From: Nocardia beijingensis NBRC 16342
Lineage (GTDB): Bacteria > Actinomycetota > Actinomycetes > Mycobacteriales > Mycobacteriaceae
Reading direction: 5' to 3'
Assembly: GCF_001612785.1 (NCBI RefSeq)
Contig: NZ_BDBC01000003.1
Span: 289,948 to 353,947, forward strand
Length of the DNA: 64,000 bases
Position 1 is the first letter of the stretch. Every line of letters starts with the position of its first letter. The notes beneath the pieces are model-generated. The model did no database searches, was not told where the DNA came from, and saw only the letters and a list, made by a program, of their open reading frames with translations. Below, piece by piece: positions 34,428-43,780 of the stretch. The position numbers were made by a program, and so were the translations under genes.

Positions 34428-34470
34428 GTGTAGTACTCTGAACGAAGTGATTTGAACCGTAGTACTACAC
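34428..34470. promoter_or_regulatory. Double palindromic operator between the RibD-like and TetR genes
   Basis: GTAGTACTAC at 34459-34468 is a perfect 10-base palindrome and GTAGTACTCT at 34430-34439 a near copy. Together GTGTAGTACT (34428-34437) and AGTACTACAC (34461-34470) form a perfect larger inverted repeat spanning the divergent promoter region. This is a convincing binding site for the adjacent TetR regulator. Confidence 0.7.
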
Positions 34471-34485
34471 ATGGAGTGGTGTCAA

Positions 34486-35064
34486 GTGGTGCGCACGAAT
34501 CCGGAACGCAGACAAGCTCTGCTGGATGCATCGATCGAGGTCCTAGCCCGCGAAGGGGCACGAGGACTGACTTTCCGCGCGGTCGATCAGGAGGCGGGCG
34601 TGCCCGCCGGAACCGCGTCCAATTACTTCCCCAACCGGGACGCGCTGCTCGTCCAAGTCGGCAACCGCTACTACGAGCGGCTGATCCCCAGCGACGAGAC
34701 CATGGCGAGATCACGCGGACCGCAGACGCGCGAGAGCATGATCGAACTCATGACCGAGGTGGTCGACCGGGTCTTCCACTTCCGGACCGGCTATCTGGCG
34801 ATCCTCGAACTGCGGCTGGAGGCCACTCGGCGCCCCGAATTGCAGGCACTGCTCACCGAGCGGGTGCGCGCGGATCTGGACTTCAACATCGCCAATTACC
34901 AGGGGTCGGAGCTGCCCGGCGACGAGGACGCCGTTGTGCTGCTCTACCTCGCCCTGAACTGGCTCATCCTGGAAAGACTCACCCTCCCAGGCATCTTCGA
35001 CGAGCAGCGGGCCGCCGAACTGGTGCGCACGATCGTGGAGCGCGCGATACCGGCTACCCCGTAG
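34486..35064 (+). CDS. TetR/AcrR-family transcriptional regulator
   Basis: This regulator has about 192 residues. The N-terminal helix-turn-helix reads ALLDASIEVLAREGARGLT ... AGVPAGTASNYFPNRDALL. The rest is a helical ligand-binding domain. I prefer GTG at 34486, because GGAG at 34473-34476 then serves as the ribosome site; ATG at 34471 would place the operator directly against the start. It diverges from the RibD-like gene and probably represses both through the palindromes between them. The ligand is unknown. Confidence 0.85.
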   Translation: MVRTNPERRQALLDASIEVLAREGARGLTFRAVDQEAGVPAGTASNYFPNRDALLVQVGNRYYERLIPSDETMARSRGPQTRESMIELMTEVVDRVFHFRTGYLAILELRLEATRRPELQALLTERVRADLDFNIANYQGSELPGDEDAVVLLYLALNWLILERLTLPGIFDEQRAAELVRTIVERAIPATP

Positions 35065-35154
35065 GTCGCAGGGACCGGACGCCCGTCACCGGCTCGCGAA
35101 CTCATCGAGGTTGGACGCTCGCCCCGCACGCCCGGTGTCGCCACAGGCGTGCAC

Positions 35155-36351
35155 TCAGCTGGGCGCGAGCAACTCGGTGACCGGAGCGCCGGACGCGATC
35201 TTGGCGCGGGCCTTCATCACCTGGGCGGTCATGCCCGCGCCGACGACGCCGGTGAGGTTGCCGCCCTGGGAGTAGTAGGCGAGGAATTTGCGGCCGTCGT
35301 CGGAGGCGATGTGCACCTCGTCGGACGGACGCGGGGTGCCGAGCGCCTGGATCTTGACGTCGTACTGGTCGCTCCAGAAATACGGGACGCGCGCCGCCGT
35401 CGGCCGTTGCGCGCCCAGTAGCGCGCACGCGACCAATTTGGCCTGTTCACCCGCGTTGGTCCAGTGTTCGACGCGCTTGCGCGCTCCGGTCTCGTGCAAC
35501 CAGGCCGCCACGTCGCCGACCGCCCACACGCCGTCGGCGGAGGTCCGCCCCACCTCGTCGGCGAGCACACCGCCGCCGGCCGACGGGTCGGCCAACGCGA
35601 TCCCGGAATCGCCGAGCCATTCGGTCACCGGCCGCGAACCCACTCCGATCACGACGAGGTCGGCGGCGATCTCGGCGCCGTCGGACAGTCGCGCGCCGCG
35701 CACCCGCCCCGCGTCGTCGCCGAGCAGGGTGTCCACGCCGATGCCGCAGCGCAGATCCACCCCTTCCGCGCGGTGCATCCGCGCGACCAGTTCGCCCACG
35801 GCTTCGCCGAGCACCGAGGCCAGCGGCGTCGCCTGCGGTTCGACCAGCACGACGTCCACGCTCCTCGCACGGAAACTCGCGGCGAGTTCACAACCGATGA
35901 AGCCCGCGCCGACGACGAGCGCCGTCTCGGCGCCGCTCAGATCGGCGCGCAGGGCGACGGCGTCGGAATGACCGCGCAGCACGTGCACGCCGCGCAGGTC
36001 GGGCAGACCGGGCAGGCGGCGCGGGCGCAGACCGGTGGCGATGACGAGCTGGTCGTAGTCCAGCGTGGCGCCGTCGGCGAGGCGGACCTGGCGCGCCACG
36101 GTGTCGACCCCGACGGCTTCGGTGCTCAGGCGCAGATCGATCTGCTTCTCGGTGTAGAACTCGCTCGGACGCAGTGTGGTGTCGTCGGTTTCGCCGCGCA
36201 CGAACTGCTTCGACAGCGGCGGCCGGTCGTATGGCAACCGCGACTCGTCGCCGACCAGCACGAGTGGACCGGCGTAACCCGCACGGCGCAATTCCTCCGC
36301 GGTGCGCAGGCCGGCGAGGCCTGCTCCGACGATCACGATCGGCGCGGTCAT
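35155..36351 (-). CDS. NAD(P)H-dependent ferredoxin/rubredoxin reductase-like flavoprotein
   Basis: This 398-residue pyridine nucleotide-disulfide oxidoreductase fold protein is of the class that passes electrons from NAD(P)H to a ferredoxin for a P450 or Rieske oxygenase. It shows the FAD motif IVGAGLAGLRTAEELR, the NAD motif VVGAGFIGCELA, and the second FAD motif WAVGDVAAW. PYDRPPLSKQ is typical of oxygenase-coupled ferredoxin reductases. The start ATG at 36351 has AGGGA upstream. No ferredoxin or P450 gene lies next to it here. Confidence 0.85.
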   Translation of the reverse strand: MTAPIVIVGAGLAGLRTAEELRRAGYAGPLVLVGDESRLPYDRPPLSKQFVRGETDDTTLRPSEFYTEKQIDLRLSTEAVGVDTVARQVRLADGATLDYDQLVIATGLRPRRLPGLPDLRGVHVLRGHSDAVALRADLSGAETALVVGAGFIGCELAASFRARSVDVVLVEPQATPLASVLGEAVGELVARMHRAEGVDLRCGIGVDTLLGDDAGRVRGARLSDGAEIAADLVVIGVGSRPVTEWLGDSGIALADPSAGGGVLADEVGRTSADGVWAVGDVAAWLHETGARKRVEHWTNAGEQAKLVACALLGAQRPTAARVPYFWSDQYDVKIQALGTPRPSDEVHIASDDGRKFLAYYSQGGNLTGVVGAGMTAQVMKARAKIASGAPVTELLAPS

Positions 36352-36567
36352 GCGGCCATCCCTTCCCTGGAATCCGGCCGCCGATTCCACGGAATCGGCG
36401 GTGCGACGAAGCTCACCCTAACTGTTGCTTGGTTCATTCCTCTGTGAGGGCCGTCACGCCGAGTGACGGGACAACCGTCGCGCAACCGTGTCCGTTTCGG
36501 TGTTGATCGGGCGGTCAATCAGGACTAAACCGAGGTCAGGACATACGCACAGCCTGAGGAGGTACAC

Positions 36568-36924
36568 ATGTTCACCGAGAGCCGCGCGCAGGATCTCTTG
36601 GCCGTCGTGCTCGGAGCCTTCGCCGCACTGTCCCCGCTGTGGGTGGACCACAACGACAACGCCATGTGGTCGCTGATCGTGCTCGGCGTGCTCATCGCCC
36701 TGACCGGTCTGGCCCAGATGTCCCGTCCCGAGATGGCGGCGGCGGACTATGTGATGGGCCTGTGCGGCGCGCTGCTGTTCCTCTCGCCATGGGTCATGGA
36801 CTTCACCGAGTACCGCAGCGCATCCTGGACCGCATGGGTGGTCGGAGTCGTGACGGCGGTGGTCGCGGTGGCGGCGCTGCCGACGGTGTCGGGGCGTCTG
36901 CACGACATGGCTCCGCATCACTGA
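36568..36924 (+). CDS. SPW-repeat membrane protein
   Basis: This 118-residue protein has four hydrophobic segments and two SPW motifs (ALSPLWV near residue 21 and FLSPWVMDF near residue 71), the defining feature of the SPW family of small integral membrane proteins. The ATG has GAGGAGG at ideal distance. The stop overlaps the start of the following TetR gene (TGATG), so the two are translationally coupled and the regulator may control this gene. The family has no established function. Confidence 0.9.
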   Translation: MFTESRAQDLLAVVLGAFAALSPLWVDHNDNAMWSLIVLGVLIALTGLAQMSRPEMAAADYVMGLCGALLFLSPWVMDFTEYRSASWTAWVVGVVTAVVAVAALPTVSGRLHDMAPHH

Positions 36925-37553
36925 TGCAGCGGCCGGGCGCTCGGCGCGCCGGGCGTCGCCGCAGCGCGAAAGCCGACGGCGACGCCCGGCAGCTGATCCT
37001 CGACGCCGCGGAGGAACTCTTCGCGGCACAGGGATACGACGCCACCGCGACGGCGGCCATCGCCGCCGCGGCGCGCGTCCCCAAAGGACTCGTCTTCTAC
37101 TACTTCCCGACCAAGGACTCGATCCTGTCCGCCTTGATGTCCGAGCGGGTGCCCGCGCAGCCGATCGATGACCTCGGCACCGTGGTCGCGCCGGGCGATC
37201 CGGCGACGAGCCTGGTCAACCTCGACGCCGCGCTGAACCTGCGCGACCACCGCTCGTCGGTGCTGCGGGTGATCCTGTGGCGGGAGGCCGACACCCATCC
37301 CGACGTGCGGCGGCAACTGCGGCGCCTGCGCGACCAGATGCTCGAGGTGACCGCCAAGGTGCTGCAGGCCAGCGCCCCCGGCCCCGTTCGCCCTGGCACC
37401 GTGCGCGCGTGCGCAGCGGCCTGGGTCTCGGCGATGTTCGCGATCGCGAGCACCGACCGCCTGCACGCGCTCGACGGCGTGCCGCTGCCCACCGCCGACG
37501 AAGTGCTGAACGTGGCCCAAGTGGTCGCGGCGGGCATGACCCAGCTGGGCTGA
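36924..37553 (+). CDS. TetR/AcrR-family transcriptional regulator
   Basis: This 209-residue regulator has a basic N-terminal extension, then the helix-turn-helix (LILDAAEELFAAQGYDATATAAIAAAARVPKGLVFYYFPTKDSIL; landmarks near residues 23-65). The remainder is a helical C-terminal domain. It is coupled to the SPW membrane protein gene by a one-base stop-start overlap. Regulators of this kind usually control their own operon. Confidence 0.87.
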   Translation: MQRPGARRAGRRRSAKADGDARQLILDAAEELFAAQGYDATATAAIAAAARVPKGLVFYYFPTKDSILSALMSERVPAQPIDDLGTVVAPGDPATSLVNLDAALNLRDHRSSVLRVILWREADTHPDVRRQLRRLRDQMLEVTAKVLQASAPGPVRPGTVRACAAAWVSAMFAIASTDRLHALDGVPLPTADEVLNVAQVVAAGMTQLG

Positions 37554-37641
37554 CCTCCGGAGTTGTCCACAGCCCGAGTGTTGTGCACATGCGCCGCCGC
37601 GACGGGCGTCGCGAGGTCGCCGGTCGATCACGATTGCCGGT

Positions 37642-38596
37642 ATGGAAGCACCGCAACTGATCTCGCGCCGGCAGGCGCTGGCCTCCGGTCTGTCCGACGA
37701 CGCTGCACCGCCTGTGCAGCACCGGGAAATGGCAGCGGCTGCGCGCCGGGCACTACCTGAACTCGCCGGGCTCCGGTCTCGGCGCCACCGGCAGGCATCT
37801 GCTGATGACGCTGGCCACCGCGGAATCCACGTCGGACTCCGCCGTCACGAGCCACTGTTCGGCGGCGGTGCTGCACGGGATGACAACCTGGGGCATCCCG
37901 CTCGACCGGGTCCATCTGACCAGGAGCCGGATCAACGGCGGCAGGCTGAGCAGGCGGGTCGTGGTCCATTCGGCCCGGATGGAGCCCGACGAGATCACCC
38001 TGATCGATGACATCCGAGTGACCACCCCGGCGCGAACCGTGCTGGACATCGCCCGTTCGGAGGGATTCGAGCAATCGGTCGCCCTGGGGGATTCCGCGCT
38101 GCGCCAGGGCCTGACCACCACGGCGGAACTGGGCGAACACCTGCGCCGGGCCCGGCGCAGGCCCGGATGCCGTCGCGCCGCGCTCGTCCTGGAGTTCCTG
38201 GACGGCCGCAGCGCGAGCGTCGGCGCGTCGCTGAGCCGGATCCTGCTGCACCGGGCCGGTCTTCCGGCTCCCGAAGTGCGAGCTCGCGTCTTCTCCGATG
38301 AGGAGATCTGTGTCGGCCGTGTCGATTTCCTGTTTCCCGATCTCGGCGTGATCGGCGAGTTCGATGGAGGCGATCATCGCACCGCCGCACCGCGCGGCCC
38401 ACTGCCCGCCGCTCGCGTGGTCACGGCGGAGCGGGTCCGCGCGGATCGGCTCCGCGACCTCGGCTGGGCGGTCGTGCGCTGGACCTGGAGCGATCTGTCC
38501 GCCCCCGCCCAACTGACCGATCGTCTCGACGCGGCGATCCGCACGGCGGCGGGCACTCGCCGGCGCGGCTACTGGACTCCCACGCCGAGACCATGA
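37642..38596 (+). pseudogene. AbiEi-antitoxin-like / endonuclease-like protein, frameshifted near its 5' end
   Basis: The family starts with a winged-helix-like segment (MEAPQLISRRQALASGLSDD), which is present in one frame from ATG at 37642. Immediately after, near 37700, the expected continuation (HRLCSTGKWQRLRAGHYL) is found in another frame and runs intact to 38596. The C-terminal part has a PD-(D/E)xK-like nuclease core (VDFLFPDLGVIGEFDG). Such proteins are common in Mycobacterium and Nocardia and are labelled AbiEi-like antitoxins or DUF559-type proteins; a partner toxin gene is not visible. The frameshift may be a real inactivation or a sequencing error. A product could still start from ATG at 37805. 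Confidence 0.75.
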
Positions 38597-38673
38597 CCCG
38601 GCCGAGCCCGGTCCGTCTCCCACGCGCCGTCGCCCGCGCTCGCCTCGGTGGCCGCACGCCCACCGATGGCAGG

Positions 38674-39495
38674 TCAGGCGGGACGGTCGAGGAACTGGGT
38701 CACGTCGATGGCGAAGCGCGGGCGCCTGATCGCGCTCACGTGGCCCGCGCCCGGATAGATGAGCAGGTGGGAACGGGGGATGCCGTCGGCGGTCCGGCGG
38801 AAGGTGGCGAGGCTGTAGGCGGCGTCTCGTTCACCTCCGATGACCAGGGTGGGCGCGTGGATCTCGCCGAGGCGGTCGGTGAGGTCGAACTCGTCCTCGG
38901 CGCGGAGAAAGGCATACGTGTCGGCGGGCTCGCGCGGGCGGCTCAAGGGGTCGAGCAACCACATGAGCGCCGCGGCGAAACGGGCGGCGACGGGCGAGGA
39001 GACGCTGCTGGACGCGAGATGGTGCGCCGCCCGGCGTCCGCGCAGAACCGCTTCGGCGTAACGCATCTGTCCTTCTTTGGCGACCGGATCCAAGCGGCAG
39101 CCCGACGACGCGACGACGAGGCGGCGCACGACATCGGGATGGTCGGCGGCGAGTTGCAGCGCCACCGAACCACCCGACGAGATGCCGAGCACGTCCACCG
39201 GCTCGTCGAACTCGGCGCGCAGCGCGTCCGCGTGCTCGGCCGCGATCCGCGCCATCGTGGTGCCCTCGGCCATGCCGGGCGCACGGCTCACCGCGTAGAC
39301 GCGGAAGTTCCGCGCCAGCGGCCGCAGCACTTTCACCTCGGAGGCGAGCATGTGCCCGCGGGGATTCGCGTGGTCGGGACTGAACCACCGGAGCAGGACC
39401 AGCGGCCGGCCGGAGCCGAGGGCGAAGTACGGCATGCCGTGCTCGAGCACGCCTTCGGCGATCTCGGGCCGCGCGGCCCGCCCGGTCTTGCCCAC
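38674..39495 (-). CDS. Alpha/beta hydrolase
   Basis: This 273-residue protein has the alpha/beta-hydrolase fold. The nucleophile elbow is GISSG with S106, the acidic residue is likely in the VIGGERDAA segment, and GAGHVSA carries the catalytic histidine. The GTG start at 39495 has GGAGGG upstream. The substrate is unknown. It is convergent with the preceding nuclease-like gene and divergent from the epoxide hydrolase. Confidence 0.85.
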   Translation of the reverse strand: MGKTGRAARPEIAEGVLEHGMPYFALGSGRPLVLLRWFSPDHANPRGHMLASEVKVLRPLARNFRVYAVSRAPGMAEGTTMARIAAEHADALRAEFDEPVDVLGISSGGSVALQLAADHPDVVRRLVVASSGCRLDPVAKEGQMRYAEAVLRGRRAAHHLASSSVSSPVAARFAAALMWLLDPLSRPREPADTYAFLRAEDEFDLTDRLGEIHAPTLVIGGERDAAYSLATFRRTADGIPRSHLLIYPGAGHVSAIRRPRFAIDVTQFLDRPA

Positions 39496-39614
39496 AACGC
39501 CCTCCGCTCAGCGGTCCCTCCGCCCTCCCGACGCTAGCGGAGCGTGCCGTCGGCTGCGATGACCTCCATGGTCATGCCGTGGAATGCGCCACGGCCCGCG
39601 ATGAACGCGCGGAG

Positions 39615-39626
39615 CATACTGGCCCG
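39615..39626 (+). promoter_or_regulatory. Leaderless-type -10 box of the epoxide hydrolase gene
   Basis: CATACT, six bases, then GTG at 39627; no Shine-Dalgarno precedes that start. Confidence 0.5.
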
Positions 39627-40895
39627 GTGAGTCAGGAAACCTCTTCGCGCGCAGCCGGGACGCGGCCTTTCCCGCTCGATCCGACGCCCATTCATGTCTC
39701 CGACGACGTGCTCGACGACCTGCGCAGACGGCTGGAGCTGACGCGCTGGCCGGTCGACGCGGGCAACGAGGACTGGTTCTATGGTGTGCCGCGAGGCTAC
39801 TTGCAGGAGCTGGTCGAGTACTGGCGCACCGATTACGACTGGCGCGCGGCCGAGGCCGCGCTCAACGCCTACGAGCACTACTTCGTCGGAATCGACGGAG
39901 TACCGGTGCATTTCCTGCGCAAGCCGGGTGTCGGCCCCGACCCGACGCCGCTGATCCTCACCCACGGCTGGCCCTGGACCTTCTGGCACTGGGCGAAGGT
40001 GATCGAGCCGCTGGCCGACCCGGCGGCGTTCGGCGGCGACCCCGCCGACGCCTTCGACGTCATCGTCCCGTCCTTTCCCGGATTCGGCTTCTCCGCGCCG
40101 CTGCCGGACAACCCGGACATGAACTACTGGAAGGTCGCCGACCTCTGGCATGTGCTGATGACCGAGACGCTCGGGCATGCGAAGTACGCCGCGGCGGGCT
40201 GTGACGTCGGCGCGCTGGTCACCGGGCAACTCGGGCACAAGTACGCCGACGAGCTGTACGGCATCCACATCGGCTCGGGCCAGAAGCTCACCCTGTTCAA
40301 CGGCGACCGCGCTTGGGACATCACCGGCGGCATGCCCATCCCGGATGGCTTGCCCGCCGCCGTGCACGACCGGATCCTCGAACTGGAACGGCGTTTCGCC
40401 GTGCACTTGACCGCACACATGCTCGAACCGAGCACCCTCGCCTACGGGTTGTCCGACTCACCGGCCGGGCTGCTGGCCTGGCTGTTGCAGCGCTGGGTGA
40501 AGTGGAGCGACAACGGCGGAGACATCGAGTCGGTCTTCGGCAAGGACGACCTGCTCACGCACGCGATGATCTTCTGGGTCACCAATTCCATCGGCACGTC
40601 CATCCGCACCTACGCCAACAACAATCGTTATCCCTGGACGCCGTCGCACGACCGGCAGCCGCCCGTCGAGGCGCCGACCGGCATCACCTTCGTCGCCTAC
40701 GAGAACCCGCCCGGCGTCGGCACCGACCGCCGCGTGCAGGCCTTCGCCGACAGCGATCGCGGCGATTGGTACAACCACGTCAACCTCACCGTTCACGAGC
40801 GCGGCGGTCACTTCATCCCGTGGGAGATCCCCGCCGAGTGGGTCGACGATCTGCGCCGCACCTTCCGCGGACGCACCCCGTCCACCGCTGGGTGA
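39627..40895 (+). CDS. Epoxide hydrolase (EHN domain, alpha/beta fold)
   Basis: This protein of about 422 residues hydrolyses epoxides to diols. The N-terminal EHN domain (PIHVSDDVLDDLRRRLELTRWP) wraps the alpha/beta-hydrolase core. The oxyanion motif is HGWPWTFWHW, the nucleophile aspartate is in GCDVGA, and the base histidine is in ERGGHFIPWE near the end. I chose GTG at 39627, since a -10 box sits exactly six bases upstream; ATG at 39579 in the same frame is the alternative. The family resembles juvenile-hormone-type epoxide hydrolases; the bacterial substrate is unknown. Confidence 0.9.
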   Translation: MSQETSSRAAGTRPFPLDPTPIHVSDDVLDDLRRRLELTRWPVDAGNEDWFYGVPRGYLQELVEYWRTDYDWRAAEAALNAYEHYFVGIDGVPVHFLRKPGVGPDPTPLILTHGWPWTFWHWAKVIEPLADPAAFGGDPADAFDVIVPSFPGFGFSAPLPDNPDMNYWKVADLWHVLMTETLGHAKYAAAGCDVGALVTGQLGHKYADELYGIHIGSGQKLTLFNGDRAWDITGGMPIPDGLPAAVHDRILELERRFAVHLTAHMLEPSTLAYGLSDSPAGLLAWLLQRWVKWSDNGGDIESVFGKDDLLTHAMIFWVTNSIGTSIRTYANNNRYPWTPSHDRQPPVEAPTGITFVAYENPPGVGTDRRVQAFADSDRGDWYNHVNLTVHERGGHFIPWEIPAEWVDDLRRTFRGRTPSTAG

Positions 40896-40954
40896 ACGGT
40901 CCCGGCCCGTATGTGAACTGCCCCAATGGAAGCCGCCGCGCCGGATTCGGCCCG

Positions 40955-40967
40955 TAAGGTACCGATC
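40955..40967 (+). promoter_or_regulatory. Leaderless-type -10 box of the adenylate cyclase gene
   Basis: TAAGGT, seven bases, then ATG at 40968. Confidence 0.4.
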
Positions 40968-41978
40968 ATGGTGCCCACCGAGAGGTCCGAGTTGGTGCGA
41001 TCGGCCGTCGAGTCCTATCTCCTCGGCGGAGCGCGGCGGTACAACCGCACCGAGGTCGCCGAGCAGTCCGGGGCGACGACGGCGCTCACCCGGCGATTGT
41101 GGACGGCGCTCGGTTTTCCGTCGAGCATCGGCGACGACGCGGTGGACTACGCCGACGCCGATGTGGCGGCGGTGCGCGACTTCGAGCAGTTGAACGTCCT
41201 GGCCTCGGCCGACGCCAAGCAGCAGGCGGCGACCGCGCGCACGCTCGGCCAAGGGATGGCGCGCCTGGCGGAGTGGCAGGTCGACCTGGTGCTCGCGGAG
41301 ATCGAGGAGCGCATCGCCCGAGCCGAGCCGGGGGCCGACCCAGAGGAGACGGCGCGCGTCGCCACCGAGGGCGCCATCGCCACGCTGGAGCAACTGAACA
41401 CCTACGCGTGGCGGCGGCATCTGGCCGCGTCGCTGTCCCGGTCGCTCGACCCGGGGACGAGCGCGGGCGAGTCGGTGCGCGAACTGGCGGTAGGTTTCGC
41501 CGATATGGTCGGTTACACCAGGCTGACCAGGCATCTGCATCCCGACGAGCTGTCCATACTGCTGGAGGCGTTCGAGTCGACCACGACCGCCGCCATCACC
41601 GAGAACGGCGGATGGGTGATCAAGAACGTCGGCGACGAGGTCATGTTCGCGACGGAGACCGCCGCCGAGGCCGCCCGGATCGCGCTGGCCATCCAGGAGT
41701 CCACCATGATGGTCGGCGGCACCCCGGAGTTGCGCGTCGCCCTCGCTTACGGCCCGGTGCTGCAACGGTTCGGGGATCTGTACGGCTCGGTGGTGAACAT
41801 CGCCTCCCGGCTCACCGGCGTCGCGCGGCCGGGCACCGTCCTGATCGACGACCACGCCGCCGCCGAACTGGACAGCGACCCGGCCTTCGCGATCAAGCAC
41901 CTGCGCAGCGTCCGGGTGCGCGGCTTCAATCGCCTGCGTCCGCACCTGCTGCGCCGCAACGGCCGCAACGGCAGGTAG
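40968..41978 (+). CDS. Class III adenylate/guanylate cyclase with N-terminal regulatory domain
   Basis: This protein of about 336 residues makes cyclic AMP. The N-terminal half is a helical regulatory domain like that of mycobacterial Rv1264/Rv2212-type cyclases. The C-terminal catalytic domain has the first metal-binding aspartate in GFADMVGYTRL, the second in KNVGDEVMF, and the transition-state Asn/Arg pair in YGSVVNIASRLT. No membrane segment is seen, so it is soluble. A cyclic-nucleotide phosphodiesterase-like gene lies 2.5 kb downstream, but the two are not in one operon. Confidence 0.88.
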   Translation: MVPTERSELVRSAVESYLLGGARRYNRTEVAEQSGATTALTRRLWTALGFPSSIGDDAVDYADADVAAVRDFEQLNVLASADAKQQAATARTLGQGMARLAEWQVDLVLAEIEERIARAEPGADPEETARVATEGAIATLEQLNTYAWRRHLAASLSRSLDPGTSAGESVRELAVGFADMVGYTRLTRHLHPDELSILLEAFESTTTAAITENGGWVIKNVGDEVMFATETAAEAARIALAIQESTMMVGGTPELRVALAYGPVLQRFGDLYGSVVNIASRLTGVARPGTVLIDDHAAAELDSDPAFAIKHLRSVRVRGFNRLRPHLLRRNGRNGR

Positions 41979-42012
41979 CCCGACCGCGTGCCACCGGCCG
42001 CGGCGTCCGCCC

Positions 42013-42024
42013 TAGGCTCGTCCG
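42013..42024 (+). promoter_or_regulatory. Leaderless-type -10 box of the pseudouridine synthase gene
   Basis: TAGGCT, six bases, then GTG at 42025; no Shine-Dalgarno. Confidence 0.5.
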
Positions 42025-42792
42025 GTGGACAAGGACTGGTCACAGCTACGCGCGCGCTGTCTCGTCGAGGAGGACGCGGCGATCCTGGCCCTGCACAAGC
42101 CCGCCGGGATCTCCGTCATGGGTGAACGCCACGACACCGATCTCGTCGAGCTGGCCGCGGCCACGGGAGAAACGCTGTATCCGGTGCACCGGATCGACAA
42201 GGTGACCTCCGGCTTGATCCTCTTCGCGAAGGAGCTGCGCGCGCACGGCGAGCTGACCAGGCAGTTCAACAAACAGACCGCCGACAAGGCGTACCTGGCC
42301 GTCGTCGCGGCCACCGGCCTGCCCGACACCGGCGTGTTCGATCTGCCGCTCAGCGTGGGACGGAAGAACCGGGTGCGGATCGCGGCGCCGCGCGAGAGCA
42401 TCCGGCAGGAGGCGGGCCGCTGGTTCGTCGACGACGCCGACCTGCTGCCCGCCAAGAACTACCCCTCGCTCACCCGGTTCGCGACGGTGCTGCGCGGTCC
42501 CGCACACACCGTTCTCGCCCTGCGCCCGGTGACCGGCCGTCGCCACCAGATTCGCGTCCACCTGGCCTGGACCGGCCATCCGATAGTCGGCGATCCCCTG
42601 TTCGACCGCTCCGGCGCGCACCCGCGCACCTACCTGCACTCGTGGCGTCTCGGCCTCACCGCTTCCTGGCGCACCCCGCCGGAACTGGCTCTGGCCGCCG
42701 AACCCGACGCGGCCTTCTGGGAGCCGCTGCGCGAATCCGCCGACCCAGCGGCCCTCGACCGCGCGGCCGACCTGTTGCGGACGCTCGACTAG
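42025..42792 (+). CDS. RluA-family RNA pseudouridine synthase
   Basis: This 255-residue enzyme isomerises uridine to pseudouridine in RNA. The catalytic aspartate lies in HRIDKVTSGL, and the later KAYLAVV and RPVTGRRHQIRVHL motifs are standard for the RluA family. It lacks an N-terminal S4 domain, as in the shorter members. It starts with GTG at 42025, on a probable leaderless mRNA. The RNA target (23S rRNA or tRNA) is not decidable from sequence. Confidence 0.9.
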   Translation: MDKDWSQLRARCLVEEDAAILALHKPAGISVMGERHDTDLVELAAATGETLYPVHRIDKVTSGLILFAKELRAHGELTRQFNKQTADKAYLAVVAATGLPDTGVFDLPLSVGRKNRVRIAAPRESIRQEAGRWFVDDADLLPAKNYPSLTRFATVLRGPAHTVLALRPVTGRRHQIRVHLAWTGHPIVGDPLFDRSGAHPRTYLHSWRLGLTASWRTPPELALAAEPDAAFWEPLRESADPAALDRAADLLRTLD

Positions 42793-43177
42793 CCGCACCG
42801 CGTCACCCGTTCGTCCCGTCGGCGACCGTAGCGACGTACCGAGACGATGGCCGGGCCCGAAGTCTCATGCACATCGGTTCACAGCGAGCGTCCGAGGGGC
42901 ACGACCGCGAAGCGGCAGTTCTCCCGAGGCCGCCGCCCGACCGGACGCCGCGCAACGCGAGCCGGTGTCCTTCGTTCGGTGAGCGCGCCGTGGCGGCGAT
43001 TCCTTCCCCCAAGGTTTCCCGGTTCCGCAGCCGCGTACGCCGGACGGCACGAGAAGGCCGTTGTGAGCCAGTCCGTACCGGCGACACGGCGCGGCCCGGA
43101 CCGGTTGGGTCGTCCACAGTCGTCCCCAAGCGCCGACGTGCACAGAGCGCCAGCGGTCCGCCGAGCTACCGAGCGGA
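42793..43177. other. Intergenic region without a recognisable gene
   Basis: About 385 bases between convergent genes. Several overlapping open frames exist on both strands, but all have random-looking Arg/Ser/Pro-rich translations. I see no terminator with a T-run and no RNA gene. Confidence 0.5.
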
Positions 43178-43780
43178 TCAGTTCGGCCACTCCGGCGAAC
43201 GGCCGAGGAGTAGAAGGATGCGCTCGAAGGCGGGCGTCTGCTCCGGCACGGACAGCGCCGGGGCGAAGGCCGCACCGGGGGCGGAGCGTTCCGGCCCGTC
43301 GGGGACGGCGAGCGCGACGGTCAGCGCGGCCTCGGCCACGTCGACATCCGGGGTGACGGTCTCGCCGATCGATCGCGCGACATCCCAAGCGTGCACGACG
43401 CTGTCCACGAGGTGGAAGCCGATCACGCGCACGGCCGGGATGCCCTGGCCGGGCAGGACCTCCGGCAGCACGAGCGAGCGCTCGAACACCCCGTCGGCGG
43501 CGAACGCGGAGAGCACGTCGTCGGCCGAGGCGCGATAGTCGGCGACCGGATCGGCGGAGGCGCGCACGGTCCAGTCCTCGAGATCCTCACTCCCCCGCGC
43601 GGCGGCGGCGAAGCCGTGATTCTGCGCGATCATGTGTTCCAGCAGGTCACGAAGACGCCAACCCGCGCACGGTGTTTCGGCGTCCAGCTGGTCAGGGCGG
43701 ACGCGGGCGACCGCGTCCACGCTCGAACGCACCGAACGGGCGTGCTGGTCGCGCAATTCTTTCAATCGATCAGTAAGCAT
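43178..43780 (-). CDS. TIGR03086-type metal-binding DinB/maleylpyruvate-isomerase-like protein
   Basis: This 200-residue protein has a four-helix DinB-like fold. Landmarks are the TPCAGWRLRDLLEHM start of the family, with histidines in LLEHM and GFHLVDSVVHAWD that would bind a divalent metal. Related mycothiol-dependent isomerases use this fold, so a thiol-cofactor reaction is possible but unproven. It diverges from a MarR gene with palindromic sites between, and is its most likely target. Confidence 0.82.
   Translation of the reverse strand: MLTDRLKELRDQHARSVRSSVDAVARVRPDQLDAETPCAGWRLRDLLEHMIAQNHGFAAAARGSEDLEDWTVRASADPVADYRASADDVLSAFAADGVFERSLVLPEVLPGQGIPAVRVIGFHLVDSVVHAWDVARSIGETVTPDVDVAEAALTVALAVPDGPERSAPGAAFAPALSVPEQTPAFERILLLLGRSPEWPN

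Noticed and set aside
42803..43129. Minus-strand frame of 108 codons in the 42.8-43.2 kb gap
   Set aside because: Random Arg/Ser-rich translation, competing frames on both strands, no ribosome site.
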